Positions 8,333 through 15,962 of a stretch of 64,000 nucleotides of DNA are shown here, piece after piece; positions within the stretch are counted from its first letter, which is position 1, and every line of letters starts with the position of its first letter. The notes under the pieces were generated by a model. That model was given only the letters and a program-made list of their open reading frames with translations, ran no database searches and was not told the DNA's origin. The DNA lies in IMG/VR virus record IMGVR_UViG_3300023242_000003, positions 1-64,000 of that record; one strand, given 5' to 3'. The position numbers were made by a program, and so were the translations under genes. Origin of the DNA: a virus.

Positions 8333-8827
8333 TTATATATTTTTATATGTTTTATTAACTACGTTAATAACACCGTTAATAATCCTAGTTGTACCCCACA
8401 TTGGTCTAAGGTTAGATAATGCATTTACAATACTAGGGTGTTCAGTCGTTTCAAAACTACCGACTGGTTTTATGTGGTCAACGTGCCATTCACCATGGTT
8501 TCTCCATGTCATACCCTCAGTAAATAATGCTGTAATATGTTCTTTAAACTCCAAAGCGGAATAACCTAATAAATCTATAGTGTGACCTTCTTTTTTGGTG
8601 TTTAATCTCCATAAAGACATTTTAAGAACACTTCTCCATAAACCAACGTGTTTATTTTTTAACCTATATTCTTGTCTTTTATTTTGGTTTATTTTATTAT
8701 ATTCTTTTTTGTAAATATTTTTACATTCTTTACATTGACAATGATAACCATCTTTACCTAAATTATTAACGTGAAATTCAGCGATTGATTTTTCAAGATT
8801 ACATTTAGTACAAATTTTAGTCTTCAT
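8333..8827 (-). CDS. HNH homing endonuclease
   Basis: This 164-residue protein begins with a treble-clef type zinc finger (CTKCNLEKSIAEFHV, then CQCKECKNIYKKEY) of the kind that precedes many phage HNH nucleases. The HNH core follows as GEWHVDHIKPVGSF, then NALSNLRPMWGTTR, with the expected His-Asp-His and a downstream Asn-Leu-Arg-Pro. HNH proteins make single- or double-strand breaks and often act as free-standing homing endonucleases in phages. The start overlaps the last 11 bases of the RHH gene upstream, so the two are translationally coupled. It lies inside cassette 1 on the strand opposite to the interrupted helicase. Its target is presumably the uninterrupted helicase 3' end, though TnpB could be the cutter instead. 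Confidence 0.8.
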   Translation of the reverse strand: MKTKICTKCNLEKSIAEFHVNNLGKDGYHCQCKECKNIYKKEYNKINQNKRQEYRLKNKHVGLWRSVLKMSLWRLNTKKEGHTIDLLGYSALEFKEHITALFTEGMTWRNHGEWHVDHIKPVGSFETTEHPSIVNALSNLRPMWGTTRIINGVINVVNKTYKNI

Positions 8828-9272
8828 TTACAATTACTGTAAAATCAATATTATATGGTGTTCTATCTTCTAAATAAAATAAAACAGAGCCATAAACCAT
8901 TTTATTATCTTTATTCGTTTTTATTTCTGACACTATAGTTTCAAAACTTAAATTTTCTTTTAATGTTTTTTCTAAAACTGTTTTAAGTGTGTGATTAAAT
9001 TCAAACAGTTCATTTGTTAAAACTTTATTTAAAACCATTTTAGTTAACAATATCTTAATTGATTTTTCTTGTGATAAAAAAATACCATCTGTGATAAAAT
9101 TAATATCATCATTTATAAATTTAATTATTTTATCACTCATTGATAAAGATTCAATTTTACATTTATTTTTAAACTTATTTTTGAGTTCAGAATTTATCCT
9201 AATTTTTATTTCAGTTTCTTTCATTTTATTAAATTTTATCATATTTATTATTTGTGGTAACATTGTACCCAT
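8817..9272 (-). CDS. Ribbon-helix-helix protein with C-terminal extension, paired with HNH nuclease
   Basis: A 151-residue frame from 9272. The segment KETEIKIRINSELKNKFKNK then CKIESLSMSDKIIKFIN has the strand-helix-turn-helix pattern of an RHH domain, with TEIKIRI as the strand and a 'SLSMSDKI' turn. Met17 (at 9224) lies immediately before this domain and is an alternative start, since residues 1-16 are not part of the fold. About 90 C-terminal residues are of unknown fold and may mediate dimer contacts or effector binding. The position directly upstream of and overlapping the HNH gene repeats the arrangement seen with TnpB and with the nuclease at 9885-10658. Confidence 0.55.
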   Translation of the reverse strand: MGTMLPQIINMIKFNKMKETEIKIRINSELKNKFKNKCKIESLSMSDKIIKFINDDINFITDGIFLSQEKSIKILLTKMVLNKVLTNELFEFNHTLKTVLEKTLKENLSFETIVSEIKTNKDNKMVYGSVLFYLEDRTPYNIDFTVIVNED

Positions 9273-9284
9273 ATTAATAAATAT
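9273..9284 (-). promoter_or_regulatory. Promoter-like motif of the RHH-HNH unit
   Basis: The minus strand reads ATATTTATTAAT immediately before ATG 9272. It is a copy of the element before the RHH-TnpB unit. Confidence 0.4.
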
Positions 9285-9339
9285 ACTAATATTTTAAAAA
9301 AGATATAAATATTTACTTTTTATTTAAAATATTTATAAT

Positions 9340-9552
9340 GGGAATAATGAACAAGCAGAAGATAGAGCATTCCGTATTGGTCAAAAAAATGATGTCAATG
9401 TTTACTATCAATTATTTGACGATACTATTTCGAGTAGAATGTGGTCTATGTTAAATAGTAAAAAAGACATCATCAATATAATTATGGGTGATAAAAAATT
9501 AACAGAAGATGAAATAACTGCCTTATTGGTAGATGACTTAATAACAATGTAA
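9340..9552 (+). pseudogene. Displaced 3' end of the SNF2 helicase gene
   Basis: The plus frame reads GNNEQAEDRAFRIGQKNDVN, continues VYYQLFDDTISSRMW and ends LLVDDLITM at TAA 9550-9552. This is the SNF2 motif VI and C-terminus: 30 of the first 31 residues match the active helicase C-terminus (6629-6847), and about 45 of 70 match overall. It has no start codon of its own. It is followed one base later by the glutaredoxin start, so it marks the original helicase-glutaredoxin junction before cassette 1 inserted. No frameshift or stop has yet appeared, which suggests a recent insertion or low mutation rate. Confidence 0.85.
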
Positions 9553-9553
9553 T

Positions 9554-9808
9554 ATGATAACAATTTATAGTTTCCCAGAATGCCCTTATTGCAAGGAATT
9601 AAAAAAGATTTATGATTCACAAGGCATTAAATATCGTGACGTAAACATAAACTTAGAAGAAAATATTAAAGAATGGGATGAAATTTCTGAAGCATCAAAA
9701 GCTGAAGAAGTCCCAGTGATAAAAATAGATAAACAATTATTGGTACCTAATGTTTCCTTCCAATCAATTAGTGAAGCTGTTGAGATAACTAAGAAGTTTT
9801 TAAGTTAA
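9554..9808 (+). CDS. Glutaredoxin (NrdC-like)
   Basis: This 84-residue thioredoxin-fold protein has the redox-active CPYC motif in YSFPECPYCKELKKIY (residues 4-19). It also has the cis-Pro segment EVPVIKID around residues 53-60, the usual glutaredoxin layout and size. T4 NrdC plays the same role, reducing ribonucleotide reductase or other disulfides during phage DNA synthesis. It starts one base after the stop of the displaced helicase tail. Before the cassettes inserted it was probably the middle gene of a helicase-glutaredoxin-neck protein group. The two cassettes lie on either side of it. Confidence 0.9.
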   Translation: MITIYSFPECPYCKELKKIYDSQGIKYRDVNINLEENIKEWDEISEASKAEEVPVIKIDKQLLVPNVSFQSISEAVEITKKFLS

Positions 9809-9822
9809 ATTAAAACTTATTG

Positions 9823-9838
9823 ATATTTATAATAAAAC
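9823..9838 (+). promoter_or_regulatory. Original phage promoter of the neck gene, now orphaned
   Basis: ATATTTATAATAAAAC lies 10 nt before the relic start codon at 9848. It equals the motif at 19986-20001. The active neck gene has its own variant at 10886-10900. Confidence 0.5.
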
Positions 9839-9847
9839 AAATTTATT

Positions 9848-9892
9848 ATGTCAATAACTATAGACGAAAAAGAAAAACTATTCCTTAGATAA
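9848..9892 (+). pseudogene. Orphaned 5' end of the gp13-like neck gene
   Basis: ATG at 9848 opens MSITIDEKEKLF, which aligns with MAISNDERDKLF at the start of the active neck gene (10908), 7 of 12 residues identical. After Phe the frame leaves the neck-gene sequence (LR then stop at 9890) and runs into the 3' end of the minus-strand nuclease gene. It keeps the promoter motif and spacing of a normal gene start, so it is best read as the former start of the neck gene, cut off when cassette 2 inserted. Confidence 0.75.
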
Positions 9893-10658
9893 CATGATTA
9901 AGATATTTAAGGATGTTTTTTCTATATGGAATAATTATTAATTTAATATTATTATCGTTACAATAATTTTCTTTTATTTTATCTCTACTTTTTAATTTAT
10001 TAAAAACCGTTTCACCACCAAACCATTTTATTGGTTTATAATGTTGTTCCCCATGAAATTCGATACATGTGTTATAATCTGGTAAATAAAAATCGAATGG
10101 TAATTTATTAATATTTTTACAATCATTAAATTTATATTGTGGTGAAAAGTTAATTTTTTTAGATTCTAATATATTTCTAATTTCTTTTTCACCTTTTGAT
10201 TCACGACAATTCGGACAACCTTTACCTCTTAAATGTTCATACGGTAATTGTTCGAAATTTCCATGTATAGGACAAATTATATTAATTTTAGTCTTTGAAT
10301 TAATATAATTAACTAATTTATAAATATAAAAATTATAATGTTTTATTATAAATTTATTTATTAATTCATCGTTAGTGATTAATTTAATTTTTAATTTATT
10401 AGTTCTTGCTTTAATACTTTTTATACTTCTATTTAATACTTTAACACAACCATGTATGCCAATTTTACTATAATTCTCAATTAAGAAAATATCATCATTC
10501 TTAACCCATTTTTCTTCCAGAATCAACCCTAATTTAAATGCTTTCATATAAATAGATTTAGTTGTTTTACCTAATTTTTTTACACAATAATCACTACAAT
10601 TAACAGAATAATTATTTTTTAAAAAATCTATTTCATTAGTACTCCACCTATTTGCCAT
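9885..10658 (-). CDS. Vsr/PD-(D/E)XK-type homing endonuclease with DUF723-like zinc modules
   Basis: This 257-residue protein has N-terminal helix-turn-helix-like repeats (residues 1-70, for example KKLGKTTKSIYMKAFKLGL). A DUF723-like 'CPIHGNFEQLPYEHLRGKGC' then 'PNCRES' segment follows (about 130-155), and a C-terminal restriction-like core has LPFDFYLPDYNTCIEFHGEQ then HY. The D...E-x-H pattern with a downstream KLIIIPY strand fits phage homing endonucleases of the Vsr/EDxHD group. It starts immediately after the stop of a 49-residue RHH gene (TAA-ATG) and ends inside the relic of the neck gene start. It is the presumed cutter of uninterrupted neck genes. Confidence 0.8.
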   Translation of the reverse strand: MANRWSTNEIDFLKNNYSVNCSDYCVKKLGKTTKSIYMKAFKLGLILEEKWVKNDDIFLIENYSKIGIHGCVKVLNRSIKSIKARTNKLKIKLITNDELINKFIIKHYNFYIYKLVNYINSKTKINIICPIHGNFEQLPYEHLRGKGCPNCRESKGEKEIRNILESKKINFSPQYKFNDCKNINKLPFDFYLPDYNTCIEFHGEQHYKPIKWFGGETVFNKLKSRDKIKENYCNDNNIKLIIIPYRKNILKYLNHVI

Positions 10659-10808
10659 TTATAATAATTTTTTTTTTAAATCCATTTCTATTAATAATTT
10701 TATTCGTTTTGATAGTGAATAACCGTTTTTATTACAGTATTCATTGTATTCTTCTTTTATTTTTTTATTTATCCTAATATTTAAATAATCGTTGTTTTGT
10801 GTTGACAT
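10659..10808 (-). CDS. 49-residue ribbon-helix-helix protein paired with the Vsr-like nuclease
   Basis: The minus-strand frame MSTQNNDYLNIRINKKIKEE continues YNEYCNKNGYSLSKRIKLLI and ends KKKLL. The YLNIRI strand, first helix, GYSLS turn and second helix match the Arc/CopG ribbon-helix-helix fold. It has the same length (49 residues) and layout as the RHH protein before TnpB. The stop codon abuts the ATG of the nuclease gene, so the pair is translationally coupled. It probably regulates nuclease expression or forms part of DNA targeting; the sequence does not decide between these. Confidence 0.65.
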   Translation of the reverse strand: MSTQNNDYLNIRINKKIKEEYNEYCNKNGYSLSKRIKLLIEMDLKKKLL

Positions 10809-10817
10809 GTCATTACA

Positions 10818-10835
10818 TTTTTAATATAAATATAT
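10818..10835 (-). promoter_or_regulatory. Promoter-like motif of the RHH/Vsr-like nuclease unit
   Basis: The minus strand reads ATATATTTATATTAAAAA, about 10 nt before the RHH start at 10808. It is divergent from the neck-gene promoter at 10886-10900. Confidence 0.4.
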
Positions 10836-10885
10836 GAGTTATGTTAAAAAAAATAAATATTATTGTTTTATTTTATCTGTCAATG

Positions 10886-10900
10886 ATATTTATAGTAAAA
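10886..10900 (+). promoter_or_regulatory. Phage promoter-like motif of the active neck gene
   Basis: ATATTTATAGTAAAA lies 7 nt before ATG 10908. It is followed by AAGGAAC, one of the few purine-rich stretches that could serve as a ribosome-binding site here. Confidence 0.5.
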
Positions 10901-10907
10901 AGGAACT

Positions 10908-12062
10908 ATGGCTATAAGTAATGATGAACGTGATAAGTTATTTCGTCAATTCAGACATTCATTGGGCGCACCAGTGCGTCAAATTGAATTGGAAGATGAG
11001 CAACTTTGTACCCTATTAGAAATTTCAATAGAGGACTATGCTCAATATGTCCAAGAATGGTTAGTTGAACATCAATGGCAATCTTTATTAGGTCAAAATT
11101 TAGACACAACAGATATGGCATTTGCTTTGAGTGTTAGAAACTTTAACTTTATGACCCAATATACTTATGCTTATTCTAAACAAGTTGGTTTACAGTCTAA
11201 TGGTCCGTGGGAGTTAAAAAAAGACTATGTCGAAGTTGAAGCTGGAAGACAAGTTTATGTTATCCCAGCTGGTCGTGAAATTAACGAAGTGCTTTGGATT
11301 ACTCCACCTCCCACGAATAGAGCTTTATTAGCTAATTTTGGTGGTATTGACGCTGGTTTTGGTGGTGGTTTTGGACAAATGGGTGGTGGTGTAGGTACAA
11401 TGGGTGCTGGTGGTGGAAATATGGGTTATTATATTGCACCAGCTTTTGATATATTGCTAACTGCTGCCGATATGAATTTAAAAAATCGTATTGTTAGAAG
11501 TGAATTAGCGCATAAAATAACAGCTGGACCAAACGGAACCAAACTACTTCATTTAATGAGTACTCCTGGTTCAAAATTATCTTTTGGTGGTTCAGCTGGC
11601 GGTTTAGGTACTGGGGTTGGTGGTGCAATGAACATGGCTGGTTGTCAAGTTTGGTATCACTATTACGACACTACACCAGAGAATTTAGGTAAATGTCTTG
11701 ACGACAATCCAGATATTATTAAAATGCCAAATCAAGTACCATTAGCTAGGCTAGATTACGCTGAATTTAACGAACCAACAAAAACACTTATTCGTCAGCT
11801 ATTTATTGCGGAAGCTAAAAGAGCTTTAGGCAGAACTAGAGGTAAGTTTGGTGGGATTGTTGGGCCGCCAGAAGCGGAAAGAACTATGGATTATGAAACA
11901 CTTATCTCAGAAGGTAATGACGAGAAAAAAGCTGTGTTAGAAAGATTGGAAGCTAGACTACTTAGACTTTCATCCACATCGCAATTAGAAAGAGGTGCTA
12001 AAGAAGCAACAGACTTAAATACTTCGATGAAATACAGACCATTAGGGTTTTGGGTTTATTAA
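10908..12062 (+). CDS. gp13: gp13-like neck (head completion) protein
   Basis: This 384-residue protein has an N-terminus (residues 14-45: FRHSLGAPVRQIELEDEQLC then TLLEISIEDYAQY) that matches the 'LGAP...VEL...Q....I..AL..Y' pattern opening T4 gp13. Gp13 forms part of the neck that seals the packaged head and receives the tail. A Gly-rich stretch (residues 144-180, GGIDAGFGGGFGQMGGG and onward) is inserted between otherwise conserved strands, and a second one lies near residue 225. The last part (RPLGFWVY) is hydrophobic. The first 12 codons are a replacement copy brought by cassette 2, and the old start survives at 9848. It converges on the DNA polymerase gene across a terminator. Confidence 0.7.
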   Translation: MAISNDERDKLFRQFRHSLGAPVRQIELEDEQLCTLLEISIEDYAQYVQEWLVEHQWQSLLGQNLDTTDMAFALSVRNFNFMTQYTYAYSKQVGLQSNGPWELKKDYVEVEAGRQVYVIPAGREINEVLWITPPPTNRALLANFGGIDAGFGGGFGQMGGGVGTMGAGGGNMGYYIAPAFDILLTAADMNLKNRIVRSELAHKITAGPNGTKLLHLMSTPGSKLSFGGSAGGLGTGVGGAMNMAGCQVWYHYYDTTPENLGKCLDDNPDIIKMPNQVPLARLDYAEFNEPTKTLIRQLFIAEAKRALGRTRGKFGGIVGPPEAERTMDYETLISEGNDEKKAVLERLEARLLRLSSTSQLERGAKEATDLNTSMKYRPLGFWVY

Positions 12063-12067
12063 AATAA

Positions 12068-12087
12068 AAAGGGGCGTAAGCCCCTTT
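12068..12087. terminator. Bidirectional terminator between neck gene and DNA polymerase
   Basis: AAAGGGGC-GTAA-GCCCCTTT is an 8-bp stem with a tetraloop, flanked by A and T tracts. It serves the convergent genes on both sides. Confidence 0.8.
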
Positions 12088-12094
12088 ATTATTT

Positions 12095-15000
12095 CTAAAA
12101 ACCCCAATCATCTTCTAGCTTTTCTTTTTTAACCTCTACCACTGGTATAGGTGGTTGTAGTTGCTGTAATTCAGATTTATCATCTATTTCGTTTATACTA
12201 GCTAGTTCTTGGTTATCAACATAGTACAGTGTGTCATCAACTACATAACCTTCTGGTACTTCACCATATGTGTCATCAAATTCATCATCTAATTTTAAAT
12301 CTTCATCGTTTCTAACTAAATTACCGTCTTCATCTTCTTCAATTTCATCGTCTTCATCTTCAATCATAACACGCTTTTTTATAACCTCTACTGTCTGTTC
12401 AATAACTACGTTGGACGAATTTTCTTTTACCTTATTAAGTATAAAAACCATGTTTTTATGGTCAACAATGGTTTCGAATTCAGAACCTATTGTTTCTCCA
12501 GTCATTACTTTACACTCGGCTAAATAATCTAACCATTCTTCATATCGATTATCGTTATTTTCTTTACCAACTATTTTGTAGTAGTTATCCCGTTCTACTG
12601 CTTGCTTTTCATACTTAAATATATCATTAAAATAACACAATGGTTCATTCCATTTTCTAGAAATAAGTGAAAACGAATCATCATCTGAAATATCGCATAA
12701 AACTAATATATCTATAGGTAACACACCTTGCATTGATTTTTCTAAATCTTTAAGTTCCAAATGTTTAATTATATCTTCTATCGTTTCTTTTTCAAGAATT
12801 AAACCTTCTATTTTAGCGATACGCATACGTTCGTAGTAATCAACTCTAAGTTCTTCCCATTCAGTTTCTTCCATGTTATTTGGCAACTTATTAACCTTAT
12901 CCCAAAACTTTATTTCTTTATCTTCCATTCGCATTAGGTCTTGGTAAGAATCTTGGTCAGCTTCCTTAAAAGGTATACCAGAAACCAACTCACATTCATT
13001 TCTAGTGAATATTTGTCTTTCCTTTAACTTTTCAGTTATTTTTTTAGTTTCTTTATCTTTTATCTTAACAATATCTAATAGAATATTATCACGTATTTCT
13101 GGGGTAAAACAAACTAATAATGGTTTAACTTTTTTATTAAATGCATCTAAGTAACGAGCAACATTGTACTCATCAGTGAATAATTGGGAATCAATACTTT
13201 CCATTCTAAGTTTTAGTGTTTCAATGTCCTCATCATCTTCTTCCAAAGCAGCAACTGCTTTTTTCAACATTTCGAGTTCTTTAATCAGTTCAAAATCACG
13301 CTCAACAATCTCTGGGTCTATTAATTTACTGTTTAATTGAACCTCTTTCCTAACAACTGGTAATGACATATCTGGATTTTCCAATTTCCAAGCATCAGCT
13401 TGTTTCTTAGTCATTTTATTAATCTCAACTGTTTTTAAGTCACCTTGTGATTTAGTAGTACCAATATTTATGTAATATAAAACATCACCTAAAGTAATAT
13501 TTAAAGCTTCTCTCATGGCCAATTCCATGTGTGCTTGTTTAGGTAATGGGTTACCAGCTTTATTTTTCATCGTAGCTTTTTTCTTGTAATCAGTCATTGA
13601 TAACTTAACTTTAGCTTTAGAAGCTATTTTAACCAAAGGTATTTGGTAATTATAAATTCTATCGACATATTCATAATAATAATTAATGAATGAATGACCA
13701 TCACCGTCTAACAACATACGAATAGATTTACCCAAGAAATCTTCTATGTAAACAGACATTCTTTTAGATTTTACCGAGTTACCTACTAGTTTAATCTTTC
13801 CACCAATATCGTTAGCGTAGTTTTTACGAGCAAAATTAATTGTAGAATTACAAATATCGTCAATATCTAACCCCATACGACCTTCCATATAATTTTCGTT
13901 AAACTCAGCCAACACAGCATCTAGCCCAGATAATTCTTTTCCAGCATCCTCCGTTGTTTTCCAATGGCTACCCTTGGCTATATATTTTATGTCATTAACG
14001 TTGTCTGGAAATGAAAAGTTAAATCCATCGGTATCACCAACTAGTGCACGAAACCCATGTGTTTCAGTAAAGTGTCGAACCATCAAACGTAAATACTGAC
14101 GACCACGACATGTTGTTTCTTCTGCTGAATCAGTATCACCCCAATTAAAAATATAAGGTGCACCGTATGAACCAAACCATGAGTTGGCAAGAATTTTAAG
14201 CGGTAATTGTTTTTTATCGTACAAGTTAGCTAAAGCTTTATGTTCTTGTATTTCTTTTTTAAGTGTTTCTTTTTCTTTGTCTAATAAAGTTTTTTCCTCT
14301 TTAAGTTTTGTTTCTAAATTTTTGTAGATTTTCTTTTCTTTACCGTTTAAGAATTTAAACTTATCACGTGTATCAACCACATAAGTTAACATCCCCTCCA
14401 TCACACCACTAATATCTAATTCTGGGAAAATGTTGTGTGTAAGTTGTGTTTTAGGGTAAAGTGCTGCGTAATCTAGCTTTACCACATTTCTAGCGTATCC
14501 TACTTCTAATAGACGAGAAAGACCACCAGTAAAATCTCTTTTAGTTTGTGTTTCTGGAATAGCTAAACCGTTTTCATAAGACCATGCAGCCATAATAAGT
14601 TTCCATTGACCAGCAGTACCCATTGTTGATGAACGTTGGAATGTTGTTGGTAACATCTTTGCGATAAGAAAACTGGCTTGGTTGAATATATTATCTATTT
14701 GTTCAGTCTCCCAAAGGTCATCACACAAGTATCGTTGTACGATAAATTGACCAGTAGTTTTGATATAATTCTTTTTTAATGGGTTCTTGTCTGTAATTTT
14801 AAACCAATCACCATTTTCATTGTTAAAAGCGTAACTGTTTGCCTTATCAGCCCAAGTTGAATTAATTTTATCACCAGCAACATAAACACGATTAGCTTTA
14901 GCTATCTCAGAATATTGCGTGATGTACTTTAAACCCCATGATTTAATTTCAGTATTAATTGCCATCGCTCTACGTACAGCATGTGAAATATCAATAATGT

Positions 15001-15898
15001 TATAACCATACATATGTGTCTGGTTATAAGCTTCCGTTTCACCACCTAACTTAAGTGTTGATGGTTTACGTTTAATCTTAGAAACTCTATTAAGGGTGAT
15101 AGCTAATTCCGTTATTGGAATAGATAAACGTTCAGCACGTTCAAATAAGAAAGGCCAGTCAAAATTTTCAGAATTATAACCAGTAATTATATCTGGTTTA
15201 ACCATATCAATTACTCTAAAGAATTTCTGGATGGTTTCTCTTTCTGAATCACGTTTTTCGTAGCCGTTAGTTCCTTTAACTTCCATTACTTCTTCTAAAC
15301 CTCGATTATCCCTAACCCCAATTTGAAATATTGCATTTTTGCTAGCGTATAACCCCTCAGTTTCTAAGTCAAATTGAAACCTATGCACATCGTCATAATT
15401 ATCCATCCCTTTAAATAAACGTTTACCTGTTTGAATGAGAAATTGTTCAGTGGGGCTAAAAATAACAAACTCTCGATTGTTGTCTTTACTAAACACATCA
15501 ACCCCACCCTCTTTAAAAAAATTTACTAGGTTATTGTACGATTTTTTACATGTAGCTATGTACTTGTAACCGTTTTCCATACGTAACGGAATGTTTCCTT
15601 CATCATCATCAGTTCTAAGTAACGTGATTTTAACATCGTATTTTCTACATGCTTCGATTATTTTCATACGCTTACCACCGTATAATTTATCAGTTACACT
15701 ATCCTTAAACCATAAAAATGGCTTATAAGGGTGGTCTTCTAACTTTTTGGTTGGGGTAGCGTCTTTGTTGTTGATTACAAGAGTAACCATTGGTTTATCA
15801 TAATTAGCTTCTACCGCTACTATGTATTGTTGTGGGTCGTTACCTTGAAGGAAAGACTCAATAAGTTCATTACTTACTTTTGTTTTTGTTTGACTCAT
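12095..15898 (-). CDS. gp43: Family B replicative DNA polymerase (T4 gp43-like)
   Basis: This 1267-residue protein has a 3'-5' exonuclease with ExoI FQFDLETEG (Asp177, Glu179), ExoII ITGYNSENFDWPF (about 239-251) and ExoIII YNIIDIS (about 299). The polymerase core has motif A VVKLDYAALYPK (Asp476), motif B LKILANSWFGSYG (567-579) and motif C GDTDG (621-625). Motif A departs from the usual DxxSLYPS (AALYPK). It is about 370 residues longer than T4 gp43; the excess is mostly a charged C-terminal region ending EKLEDDWGF. That short acidic-hydrophobic tail is in the place where T4-type polymerases bind the sliding clamp (inference). It is expressed from a Bacteroidetes-type promoter at 15912-15942, as expected of an early gene. 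Confidence 0.93.
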   Translation of the reverse strand: MSQTKTKVSNELIESFLQGNDPQQYIVAVEANYDKPMVTLVINNKDATPTKKLEDHPYKPFLWFKDSVTDKLYGGKRMKIIEACRKYDVKITLLRTDDDEGNIPLRMENGYKYIATCKKSYNNLVNFFKEGGVDVFSKDNNREFVIFSPTEQFLIQTGKRLFKGMDNYDDVHRFQFDLETEGLYASKNAIFQIGVRDNRGLEEVMEVKGTNGYEKRDSERETIQKFFRVIDMVKPDIITGYNSENFDWPFLFERAERLSIPITELAITLNRVSKIKRKPSTLKLGGETEAYNQTHMYGYNIIDISHAVRRAMAINTEIKSWGLKYITQYSEIAKANRVYVAGDKINSTWADKANSYAFNNENGDWFKITDKNPLKKNYIKTTGQFIVQRYLCDDLWETEQIDNIFNQASFLIAKMLPTTFQRSSTMGTAGQWKLIMAAWSYENGLAIPETQTKRDFTGGLSRLLEVGYARNVVKLDYAALYPKTQLTHNIFPELDISGVMEGMLTYVVDTRDKFKFLNGKEKKIYKNLETKLKEEKTLLDKEKETLKKEIQEHKALANLYDKKQLPLKILANSWFGSYGAPYIFNWGDTDSAEETTCRGRQYLRLMVRHFTETHGFRALVGDTDGFNFSFPDNVNDIKYIAKGSHWKTTEDAGKELSGLDAVLAEFNENYMEGRMGLDIDDICNSTINFARKNYANDIGGKIKLVGNSVKSKRMSVYIEDFLGKSIRMLLDGDGHSFINYYYEYVDRIYNYQIPLVKIASKAKVKLSMTDYKKKATMKNKAGNPLPKQAHMELAMREALNITLGDVLYYINIGTTKSQGDLKTVEINKMTKKQADAWKLENPDMSLPVVRKEVQLNSKLIDPEIVERDFELIKELEMLKKAVAALEEDDEDIETLKLRMESIDSQLFTDEYNVARYLDAFNKKVKPLLVCFTPEIRDNILLDIVKIKDKETKKITEKLKERQIFTRNECELVSGIPFKEADQDSYQDLMRMEDKEIKFWDKVNKLPNNMEETEWEELRVDYYERMRIAKIEGLILEKETIEDIIKHLELKDLEKSMQGVLPIDILVLCDISDDDSFSLISRKWNEPLCYFNDIFKYEKQAVERDNYYKIVGKENNDNRYEEWLDYLAECKVMTGETIGSEFETIVDHKNMVFILNKVKENSSNVVIEQTVEVIKKRVMIEDEDDEIEEDEDGNLVRNDEDLKLDDEFDDTYGEVPEGYVVDDTLYYVDNQELASINEIDDKSELQQLQPPIPVVEVKKEKLEDDWGF

Positions 15899-15911
15899 TG
15901 TTATATTTTTA

Positions 15912-15942
15912 CAAAGGTACTAAACAAAAATGAATCTGACAA
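15912..15942 (-). promoter_or_regulatory. Bacteroidetes-type early promoter of DNA polymerase
   Basis: On the minus strand TTG (15940-15942), 20 nt, then TACCTTTG (15912-15919) fits the Bacteroidetes housekeeping consensus TTG-N19/20-TAnnTTTG. It ends 14 nt before the polymerase ATG. Confidence 0.7.
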
Positions 15943-15962
15943 GTAAAAACACTAAATATTTT

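Larger units (their letters stand above)
6629..9339. mobile_element. Cassette 1: recoded helicase 3' end plus TnpB, HNH and RHH genes
   Basis: This block lies between the codon for the first Gly of GNNEQAEDRA in the active helicase gene and the displaced relic of the same codons at 9340. It contains a plus-strand copy of the last 71 helicase codons (6629-6847) and two minus-strand units: TnpB with a 49-residue RHH protein, and an HNH nuclease with a 151-residue RHH protein. In the first 31 codons the two helicase tails differ at 15 of 93 bases in 13 codons, yet at only one residue. The insertion has therefore preserved the protein while changing the DNA. No terminal inverted repeats or transposase are seen, so movement is more likely by homing than by transposition. 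Boundaries are inferred from the duplication. Confidence 0.7.
9884..10943. mobile_element. Cassette 2: nuclease plus RHH gene with a replacement neck-gene 5' end
   Basis: This block lies between the relic neck start (homology ends about 9883) and the same point in the active neck gene (codon 12, about 10943). It contains a minus-strand nuclease gene, a 49-residue RHH gene, a plus-strand promoter motif and a new first 12 codons of the neck gene. The replacement codons encode a similar peptide with different DNA. Cassette 1 duplicates a 3' end in the same way. No terminal repeats are seen. Boundaries are inferred from the duplicated peptide. Confidence 0.65.

Noticed and set aside
9340-9552. 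A second functional helicase or a separate small gene
   Set aside because: There is no start codon in the frame and it begins abruptly at helicase motif VI; it is a displaced gene end.
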